A program made the translations under genes and the position numbers. Under the pieces are notes generated by a model, which was given only the letters and a program-made list of their open reading frames with translations, searched no databases and had not been told where the DNA came from. A stretch of DNA of 8,396 bases. Source: JAOUEE01 sp051011595. GTDB taxonomy: Bacteria > Actinomycetota > Acidimicrobiia > Acidimicrobiales > SHLQ01. Below are positions 1 to 8,396 of the stretch, in pieces; the stretch's first letter is position 1; every line of letters begins with the position of its first letter. The DNA lies in the NCBI GenBank assembly GCA_051011595.1, contig JBPCTQ010000178.1, forward strand, positions 1 through 8,396, given 5' to 3'.

Positions 1-4
1 CGGA

Positions 5-46
5 TCACGTCGAAGGGCCAACAAGGGAGGAGACAGGACGCGCCAT
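5..46 (-). CDS. Possible 13-codon leader peptide or small ORF
   Basis: ATG at 46-44 opens a 13-codon frame, MARPVSSLVGPST, ending in TGA at 7-5. AGGAG (57-53) sits 6 bases before the ATG, the best Shine-Dalgarno site and spacing seen in this window. The peptide shows no run of one amino acid of the kind found in attenuation leaders, and I do not recognise it. It could be a leader peptide for a gene beyond the left edge, or chance. Apart from this and the inverted repeat, bases 1-106 show no gene. Confidence 0.22.
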   Translation of the reverse strand: MARPVSSLVGPST

Positions 47-60
47 AGAACACTCCTGTC
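32..60 (-). repeat. Inverted repeat downstream of uvrA
   Basis: GACAGGA (32-38) and TCCTGTC (54-60) form a perfect 7-base stem with a 15-base loop, starting 47 bases past the uvrA stop. In the minus-strand transcript it is followed by a C/T-rich stretch rather than a clean T-run, so it is at best a poor intrinsic terminator. One arm overlaps the AGGAG Shine-Dalgarno site of the small reading frame at 46-5, so it could instead mask that site. Confidence 0.4.
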
Positions 61-106
61 GGCACGCCACCCACGATTCTGACCCGCCGGAGTCGACCGG
101 GGACGG

Positions 107-2950
<2,844 letters not shown>

Positions 2951-2957
2951 CGGCGGC

Positions 2958-2963
2958 AGCCTA
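2958..2963 (-). promoter_or_regulatory. Candidate -10 element of uvrA promoter (TAGGCT)
   Basis: On the minus strand TAGGCT fits the TANNNT -10 pattern of actinobacterial housekeeping promoters. It ends 7 bases before the uvrA ATG, so transcription would start at or next to the ATG, giving a leaderless mRNA. This would explain the weak Shine-Dalgarno match (only AGG, within the hexamer itself). The corresponding -35 position falls inside the SOS box and has no good TTGAC match. This is a plausible but single-hexamer call. Confidence 0.45.
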
Positions 2964-2978
2964 GCGACATTCGCCCCC

Positions 2979-2994
2979 CCGAACGAGTGTTCGG
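2979..2994. promoter_or_regulatory. LexA-binding SOS box upstream of uvrA
   Basis: The plus strand reads CCGAAC-GAGT-GTTCGG, a perfect palindrome with 6-base arms and a 4-base centre. The core CGAACGAGTGTTCG fits the CGAAC-RNRY-GTTCG pattern known for LexA of Bacillus and actinobacteria. It lies 28 bases before the uvrA ATG, in the only gap between the membrane-protein pair and uvrA. It overlaps the expected -35 region of a promoter whose -10 would be at 2963-2958, so LexA binding there would block transcription of uvrA. uvrA is a classical SOS gene in many bacteria. LexA itself is not in the window, so binding is inferred. Confidence 0.85.
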
Positions 2995-3005
2995 CGCCGG
3001 ATTCT

Positions 3006-4616
3006 TCAGGAGCGCAGCGTCAGGAGCCGCAAGCCTCGCTGCGGTTGCTCGACCGAGTAGTGCGTCTCGTCGACGAGGACGTCGCCGAAGCCCTGCAGGG
3101 TGATGGTCTCCACACCCGCATCGGACATCAGGCCGAGGAGCTCGTCGACATCATCCGAGGTGGCTCGATACCAGGCGGTGTCGGGGACCGTCGACCAGGC
3201 CACCCGGGGCAGGGCCGGCTGATCGGTGATCACCACGGAGCTGTTGAGCTGGTCGACGTAGGCCACCACGTCGGCGTTTCGTTCGCGGATCTGGCCCGCA
3301 GCCAAGACGCCGGCGAGGGTCGGCGCCAGCAGCACCGCGACAGCCGCCGCGCGAATTGTCCGGTCGGCCTGCCACAGCCGCCACAAGCCGCCACTGGCCA
3401 GCACTGCCACGGCTGCCAGCGCGGGCGAAAAGTAGCGACCACCCCACTCCAGTCCCCCACCATCGGGGTGCTGGGTGACCAGCACGGCCACCACGAACAG
3501 GCCAACCGTGCCGGCCAGAAAACGATGGGCCCGATCATCGGCCCAGCCGACGATCACTCCGGCGGTGGCGATGGGCCAGGCCACCACGATTCCGCTGGAG
3601 AGTTCGGCATCGCCGAGCAGCACGCGGAGCGCCAGCACCGCGGCACCGGCGACCAGCAGCATGCGCCCGCCGTTGGGGTCCTGCCGGCGAATGCGCACTG
3701 CGCCCGCGATCACCAGGCCGGCGCCGAGCAACGCCACCGCTCCGACCAGACCACCGACGTGAGACGGTTCGATGAGGGTGTGCCAGGCCGCGCCCACCTG
3801 GTCGGCGATCCACCCAGCGGTCTCGTTGCCGGCGACCGACGAGTCGAGGCGATCAGTGGCGATCCACTGACGAACGGTTCGCTCGGCCACCACGGCAGCG
3901 GCGACCGCGATCGCCGAGACACCCACGGCTGTCACGGTGCGCCGACACCAACGCAACACCAGCCAGGCCACCAGCAGCGCCGCGGCGAACAGCAACATCT
4001 CCCGCCGCAGCAGCACCCCGGCCGCCAGAGTGGCCGCCACCACGATGGCGTCGCTACCGGGCGGTCCTCGTCGTCGAGTACGAGCCACCACGATCGTGGC
4101 CGCGCCGGCCAAGGCGGCGGTGGGCGCATGAGCCCACAGGCCGGTCGAGTGCACCGCAAGTGGCGATAGCGCCACCAACCAGAACGCGCCGGCGCCCCAC
4201 CCCATCTCGAGCTCGTCGGAGAGTTTCCATGCCACCAGAGGTGCGAGGAGGGCACCGAGGAACACCAGGAGCCGGAGGCCGAGGTCCTCACCGATCACGT
4301 CTGAGCTGGCCCGCAGCAGTTGGATGTACACGGGGTGGTTGGGATAGGCGACCGGCCCATCCGTCGTGCGCCACCCGTTCACCACCCCTTCGTTGTCGAC
4401 GGGCACCACCGGGACAGGCCGGTCGAGGGCCCAACGGCCGTCGTCGACGAGGGATCGCACCTGAATCCCATACGCACCGTCATCGGAGGAGAAGCCGGCG
4501 TCGAGGGGTGCCATGGCCATGATCGCCAGCAGGATCCCCGCCCACACCACCATCGACAGCTGCAGCAACAGCCGCTGATCGAACGAGGGCTCGGCCCGCG
4601 TGTCGGTGGCGGTCAC
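3006..4616 (-). CDS. Multi-pass membrane protein, GT-C glycosyltransferase-like (downstream paralogue)
   Basis: A membrane protein of 536 residues if started at the GTG at 4616. A TTG at 4637 would add seven residues (MAGGGVR). I prefer the GTG because it forms a GTGA overlap with the upstream stop codon and has a GGTGGTG stretch about 7 bases before it. Numbered from the GTG, the acidic loop after TM1 is SSDDGAYGIQ (43-52), followed by HPVYI (94-98), WAHA (161-164), RRE (204-206) and TQHPDGGGLEWGGRYF (381-396). These match, in order, the motifs of the upstream gene. About 11-13 hydrophobic segments are visible, then a C-terminal hydrophilic domain from about 443 that opens with VVITDQPALP (461-470), comparable to VVVTDVNPLA in the paralogue. 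Function is inferred as a GT-C type, lipid-linked-sugar-dependent transferase acting on the envelope; substrate unknown. Translational coupling to the upstream gene is likely. The gene ends 11 bases before the SOS box that precedes uvrA. Confidence 0.85.
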   Translation of the reverse strand: MTATDTRAEPSFDQRLLLQLSMVVWAGILLAIMAMAPLDAGFSSDDGAYGIQVRSLVDDGRWALDRPVPVVPVDNEGVVNGWRTTDGPVAYPNHPVYIQLLRASSDVIGEDLGLRLLVFLGALLAPLVAWKLSDELEMGWGAGAFWLVALSPLAVHSTGLWAHAPTAALAGAATIVVARTRRRGPPGSDAIVVAATLAAGVLLRREMLLFAAALLVAWLVLRWCRRTVTAVGVSAIAVAAAVVAERTVRQWIATDRLDSSVAGNETAGWIADQVGAAWHTLIEPSHVGGLVGAVALLGAGLVIAGAVRIRRQDPNGGRMLLVAGAAVLALRVLLGDAELSSGIVVAWPIATAGVIVGWADDRAHRFLAGTVGLFVVAVLVTQHPDGGGLEWGGRYFSPALAAVAVLASGGLWRLWQADRTIRAAAVAVLLAPTLAGVLAAGQIRERNADVVAYVDQLNSSVVITDQPALPRVAWSTVPDTAWYRATSDDVDELLGLMSDAGVETITLQGFGDVLVDETHYSVEQPQRGLRLLTLRS

Positions 4617-6313
4617 TCGAACACCACCACCCGCCAACGTTCATCGAAGCTCGGCGTCAGCTCGGCCACCACTTCGTGATTTCGGGCCAACACGGCCTGC
4701 TGCTCGTCGGCCAGGAACCCGACGTAGACGAACCGATCGATACCTCCCGCAGCCAACGCCGCATCGGCCGCCGGGAGGTCCTCGGTGACAACCAGCGTCC
4801 ACCGCGCATCATCGAGCAGCTCCCATGACCAGCGGGCCAGAGGGTTGACATCGGTCACCACCACCGCGTCCGGACCGGCCTGGTCGATGCCGGCCGCCAC
4901 GGTCGAAACCAGCTGGGCCGTGCGGTCGTGGGCGCGGCGCAGGCCCAACACACCCATCATCGACAGGCCGAGCGACAACACCACCAACGACGCCAGCCAA
5001 CGCCGGCGGTCCACTCGTTCGAGCCGTTGTGCGCCGTCGAGGACGGCCGCCACGATCACCGGGCAGATCAGCGGGAGGCCGAGCGCGAAGTACCGACCGC
5101 CCCACTCGGTGGTGCCACCCACGCTGTGTTGGGTGGCGATGACGGCCAGCGCATAGAGCCCGGCGGCCACCACGAGATCGCGCCCCCGACCCGAGCCGAG
5201 GGCCAGGTGGCGTCCGTCGGTCAACACGAGGCCGACCAGCAGCAGCGGGAACGCGAACAGCAGCCCGGGAACCACGGCCGTCGGGTCGGCGATCAGCCGC
5301 AACGCGATCAACGCGGCCGATGTGAGCCCGAGGGCAACCACCACCGAACCGCGGGCGTTTCGTCGTAGGGCAAGGGCGCCGGCTGTGGCCAGCACCACCG
5401 CCAACAGGATCAGCTCGTCGTTGGCCGACAGGCCGGCGCGCCCGATCCACAACCATGTACGTTCGAAGCCCTCCCACCGACCTCTGACCAGTCCACCCTG
5501 GAATCGGGCGCCGCCTGGGCCGGCCGAGGCAATGGTGGTGTCCTTGAGTGTGGTGGTCCACCATCCGTCGACCAGGTAGGTGGTCACCGTGGCGGCTGCG
5601 GCCACCCCTCCGGCGATCAGTCGTTCACGGTCGCGGGTGCGAGATCCCGCCCAGATCAGAGCGAGGGCCAGGGCCGCACCCAGCAGCACACCTTCGGACC
5701 GCATCAGCACGACTCCCGCACACGATGCCGCGCCGGCAACCAGGTGCAGGGGCGTCCAGCGGCCGATCAGGAACCAGGCGGCACACGCCGCGAAGAAGGC
5801 TCCCAGCGAGTGGGCGATGACCAGATAGCCGTCGAAGAGCAGTGGACTGGCCAGCCCCATCACCCAGAGTGCGGGGACGGCCAGGCGTTGATCGAGCCGT
5901 CCGGCCAGCGAGCCGGTGACGGCTGCGGCGCCGACGGTGGCCAGTATCGACAGCAGCACCATGGCCGGATACCCGCCGATGGTGAACGCACCGGCCAGCA
6001 CATGGATGTAGGCGGGGTGTCGGGTGAGCTCGTGCCACCCGTCGCCGGTCTGCTCGGCGAGGTGGACGGGGTATCCGAGGACCGAGTGGTCGAGCCCGGG
6101 CAGGGGGTGCGAACCGACCCAGATGCCTTCCTCGGCCACTCGTTGGGCCTGGATGGCACCAGCCCCCTCGTCGGCCGAGAACACGGCATCGGTGCCCACC
6201 AGGAGCAACAGGGCGAGCAGCACCAACAACAGGGCGACGGCATGGACCCCGAGCGGCCATTTCCGGGCCTGTTCGGGGACCGATTCCACGCGCGCAACGT
6301 CGAGTGTCTGCAC
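4613..6313 (-). CDS. Multi-pass membrane protein, GT-C glycosyltransferase-like (upstream paralogue)
   Basis: A 566-residue integral membrane protein with roughly 12-13 hydrophobic segments (for example 23-40, 116-136, 143-160, 163-183, 188-204, 208-222, 299-316, 322-340, 345-364, 379-394, 408-426, 438-457). A C-terminal hydrophilic domain follows (about 460-566). The first loop after TM1 carries an acidic motif SADEGAGAIQ (46-55), placed like the catalytic acidic pair of GT-C transferases, which use polyprenyl-phosphate sugars. Further marks are HPAYI (99-103), AHS (167-169), RSE (205-207) and TQHSVGGTTEWGGRYF (394-409). A glycosyl transfer role at the outer membrane face is inference; donor and acceptor are unknown, and a non-enzymatic membrane protein is possible. 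The start is GTG: an in-frame TAG sits two codons upstream and TM1 starts near residue 23, so little room remains. No Shine-Dalgarno sequence is evident. It overlaps the next gene by GTGA and shares its motifs, so the two look like a tandem duplication. Confidence 0.85.
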   Translation of the reverse strand: MQTLDVARVESVPEQARKWPLGVHAVALLLVLLALLLLVGTDAVFSADEGAGAIQAQRVAEEGIWVGSHPLPGLDHSVLGYPVHLAEQTGDGWHELTRHPAYIHVLAGAFTIGGYPAMVLLSILATVGAAAVTGSLAGRLDQRLAVPALWVMGLASPLLFDGYLVIAHSLGAFFAACAAWFLIGRWTPLHLVAGAASCAGVVLMRSEGVLLGAALALALIWAGSRTRDRERLIAGGVAAAATVTTYLVDGWWTTTLKDTTIASAGPGGARFQGGLVRGRWEGFERTWLWIGRAGLSANDELILLAVVLATAGALALRRNARGSVVVALGLTSAALIALRLIADPTAVVPGLLFAFPLLLVGLVLTDGRHLALGSGRGRDLVVAAGLYALAVIATQHSVGGTTEWGGRYFALGLPLICPVIVAAVLDGAQRLERVDRRRWLASLVVLSLGLSMMGVLGLRRAHDRTAQLVSTVAAGIDQAGPDAVVVTDVNPLARWSWELLDDARWTLVVTEDLPAADAALAAGGIDRFVYVGFLADEQQAVLARNHEVVAELTPSFDERWRVVVFE

Positions 6314-6365
6314 GGTGTTCTATCGACCAACGGCCGAGGATGGTGAAGAACGAACCCTGGGTGGG
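6314..6365 (-). other. 52-base uvrB to membrane-gene spacer
   Basis: This gap separates the uvrB stop from the GTG of the next gene. I see no stable hairpin with a T-run, so no intrinsic terminator, and no convincing -35/-10 pair. There is no GAAC-N4-GTTC operator. An in-frame TAG lies two codons before the downstream GTG, which bounds that gene's start. Read-through from uvrB into the membrane-protein pair is therefore plausible but not shown. Confidence 0.5.
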
Positions 6366-8396
6366 TCAGCCGACCATTTCGCGCAGTTCTCGCTTGAGCT
6401 CTTTGATCTCGTCGCGCAGTCGGGCGGCGTATTCGAACTGGAGCCCACCGGCCGCTTCGTGCATCTCGTCGGTGAGGGTTCGGATGAGCCGTTCGAGCTC
6501 TTCGTGCGGGAGCCCGTCGAGGTCTTCGACCAGCCGCTTCTGACCGGGCCGATCGCTGCGCCGGCCCTGGCCGGGAATCGGTGCCCCTTCGTCGGGGCGG
6601 ATCATCGCCAGGATGTCGGTGACGGCCTTGCGGATGGTCTGGGGGTCGATGCCGTGCTCTTCGTTGTAGGCCAGCTGGAGCTGGCGTCGACGCATGGTCT
6701 CGGAGATGGCGCGCTGCATCGAGTCGGTGACGGCGTCGGCGTACATGACCACCTGGCCGTCGACGTTGCGGGCCGCCCGTCCGATGGTCTGGATGAGTGA
6801 GGTCTCGCTGCGCAGGAACCCCTCTTTGTCGGCGTCGAGGATGGCCACCAGCGACACTTCGGGAAGGTCGAGGCCTTCTCGCAGGAGGTTGATGCCGACG
6901 AGCACGTCGAACTCGCCCAGCCGCAGGTCGCGCAAGATCTCGATGCGCTGCACGGTGTCGACCTCGCTGTGCAGGTAGCGGACCTTCACCCCCAGCTCGA
7001 GCAGGTAGTCGGTGAGGTCTTCGGCCATCTTCTTGGTGAGCGTGGTGACGAGGACGCGGTGGTTGTCGGCCACTCGTTCGTTGATGGACTCGAGCAGGTC
7101 GTCGATCTGGCCCTTGGTGGGTTTGACGATGATCTCGGGGTCGATCAGGCCGGTGGGTCGGATGATCTGTTCGACCACCTGGTCGCTGTGTTCGAGCTCG
7201 AACTGGCCGGGGGTGGCCGACAAGAAAATGACCTGCCCGATCCGTTCCATGGTCTCTTCGAAGCGGAGGGGCCGGTTGTCGGCCGCCGATGGCAGCCGGA
7301 ACCCGTGGTCGATGAGCGTGGCCTTGCGGGAGCGGTCGCCTTCGTACTGGCCGTGCAACTGGGGCACGGCCACGTGGGATTCGTCGAGGACCACGACGAA
7401 GTCGTCGGGGAAGTAGTCGAGCAGGGTGAAGGGCGCCTCGCCGGGCTGTCGCCCGTCGATGTGCATGGAGTAGTTCTCGATGCCGTTGCAGTAGCCGAGC
7501 TCTTGCATCATCTCGAGGTCGTACTGGGTACGCATGCGTAGCCGTTGCGCCTCGAGCAGCTTGCCCGCCTCCTCGAAGTCGGCCAGCTGGTGCTGGAGCT
7601 CGGCCTCGATGCCGCCGAGGGCCTTCTGCAACCGCTCGTCGCCGGCGACGTAGTGGGTGGCGGCAAACACGGCCAGCTCGTCGAGCGTGTCGATGCGTTC
7701 ACCCGTGAGCGTGTCGACCACGGTGATCTGTTCGATCTCGTCGCCGAAGAGCTCGATGCGGACGGCGCTTTCTTCGTAGGCGGGGTGCACTTCGATGGTG
7801 TCGCCCTTGACCCGGAAGGTGCCCCGAGTGAGGTTCATATCGTTGCGCTCGTACTGCATGTCGACCAGGCGCCGGAGGATGTCGCGTTGGTCGATCTCTT
7901 GGCCCACCTCGAGCACCAGCAGGTTGTTCCGGTACTCCTCGGGGGATCCGAGGCCGTAGATACACGACACCGAGGCCACCACGATGGTGTCGCGCCGGGT
8001 GAGCAGCGACGATGTGGCCGAGTGGCGTAGACGATCGATCTCGTCGTTGACCGAGGAGTCCTTCTCGATGTACGTGTCGCTCGAGGGCATGTAGGCCTCG
8101 GGCTGGTAGTAGTCGTAGTACGAGACGAAGTATTCGACTCGATTCTCGGGGAAGAACTCGCGCAACTCGTTGGCCAACTGGGCGGCCAGCGACTTGTTGG
8201 GAGCGATCACCAGGGTGGGCCGCTGCACCTGCTCGATGGTCCATGCGATGGTGGCGCTCTTGCCCGACCCGGTGATGCCGAGCAGCGTCTGGAACCGGTC
8301 GCCTCGCTCGATGCCGCTCACCAGCGATGCAATCGCCTCCGGCTGGTCGCCGCTGGGGCTGAAGTCACTCACGACCTCGAACGGCCGGTGTTCAGT
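6366..8396 (-). CDS. uvrB: UvrB, excinuclease ABC subunit B (5' end beyond window)
   Basis: UvrB is the helicase-like subunit of nucleotide excision repair. It receives damaged DNA from UvrA, verifies the lesion and recruits UvrC. Counting from the GTG at 8372, the visible motifs are: P-loop GITGSGKSA (32-40), the tyrosine-rich beta-hairpin around YFVSYYDYYQPEAY (81-94), the DESH box (330-333), LSATP (384-388), NLLREGLDLPE (495-505), QTIGRAARN (528-536), and a C-terminal UVR domain (about 624-661, EYAARLRDEIKELKREL) that pairs with UvrC. The 668 residues from that GTG are near family length. However, the frame stays open to base 8396 and encodes TEHRPFEV just before it. This joins to give PFEVVSDFSPSGDQP, the conserved UvrB N-terminus, so the GTG is an internal valine and the true start lies outside the window. 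Any uvrB promoter or SOS box is also outside. The linker at about 593-613 (PDEGAPIPGQGRRSDRPGQ) is low-complexity and variable in the family. No motif is damaged. Confidence 0.98.
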   Translation of the reverse strand, partial: TEHRPFEVVSDFSPSGDQPEAIASLVSGIERGDRFQTLLGITGSGKSATIAWTIEQVQRPTLVIAPNKSLAAQLANELREFFPENRVEYFVSYYDYYQPEAYMPSSDTYIEKDSSVNDEIDRLRHSATSSLLTRRDTIVVASVSCIYGLGSPEEYRNNLLVLEVGQEIDQRDILRRLVDMQYERNDMNLTRGTFRVKGDTIEVHPAYEESAVRIELFGDEIEQITVVDTLTGERIDTLDELAVFAATHYVAGDERLQKALGGIEAELQHQLADFEEAGKLLEAQRLRMRTQYDLEMMQELGYCNGIENYSMHIDGRQPGEAPFTLLDYFPDDFVVVLDESHVAVPQLHGQYEGDRSRKATLIDHGFRLPSAADNRPLRFEETMERIGQVIFLSATPGQFELEHSDQVVEQIIRPTGLIDPEIIVKPTKGQIDDLLESINERVADNHRVLVTTLTKKMAEDLTDYLLELGVKVRYLHSEVDTVQRIEILRDLRLGEFDVLVGINLLREGLDLPEVSLVAILDADKEGFLRSETSLIQTIGRAARNVDGQVVMYADAVTDSMQRAISETMRRRQLQLAYNEEHGIDPQTIRKAVTDILAMIRPDEGAPIPGQGRRSDRPGQKRLVEDLDGLPHEELERLIRTLTDEMHEAAGGLQFEYAARLRDEIKELKRELREMVG

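Noticed and set aside
2979..2994. The same palindrome read as an intrinsic terminator for the membrane-protein pair
   Set aside because: The stem is only 6 bases and is followed by a G-run, not a T-run, in the transcribed direction. Its sequence is an exact operator match.
3006..6313. The membrane-protein pair as a drug exporter or a DNA-repair partner
   Set aside because: No transporter motifs are visible, and the acidic post-TM1 loop and GGRYF block fit GT-C transferases better. Position between uvr genes alone does not support a repair role.
8379..8393. GAAC...GTTC inverted repeat near the right edge, resembling an SOS box
   Set aside because: The spacer is 7 bases, not 4, and it lies inside the conserved uvrB coding sequence.

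Overview
The window is a high-GC (by eye) bacterial chromosomal segment in which all supported genes lie on the minus strand, in the order uvrB, two membrane-protein genes, uvrA. The Uvr proteins look actinobacterial. UvrB has the FEVVS lead-in and a GKSA P-loop like mycobacterial UvrB, and UvrA has FSFNSPYGAC and RQTPQQIVD blocks. The operator before uvrA is of the GAAC-N4-GTTC type used by LexA of Gram-positive bacteria and actinobacteria. An uncultured or little-studied actinobacterium, perhaps of the Acidimicrobiia, is my best guess. That placement is inference.

Right to left (5' to 3' on the coding strand): 8396-6366 holds uvrB, cut at its 5' end by the window edge. A 52-base gap follows. 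Then 6313-4613 and 4616-3006 hold two multi-pass membrane proteins that overlap by GTGA and are recognisably paralogous, with features of GT-C type glycosyltransferases. A 55-base gap at 2951-3005 holds a perfect palindromic LexA (SOS) box and a -10-like hexamer. Next comes uvrA (2950-107). The last 106 bases hold no established gene, only a 13-codon reading frame with a good Shine-Dalgarno site and an inverted repeat.

UvrA and UvrB form the damage-recognition part of nucleotide excision repair: UvrA finds distorted DNA and loads UvrB, which then recruits UvrC. uvrA appears to have its own damage-inducible promoter. The two membrane proteins are probably translated as a coupled pair and may be co-transcribed with uvrB. 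They have no evident role in repair and more likely act on the cell envelope.

The points most worth a second look are the LexA box with a possible leaderless uvrA start, the loss of cysteine pairs from two of UvrA's zinc sites, and the tandem GT-C-like pair. I see no mobile elements, CRISPR arrays, tRNA or rRNA genes.
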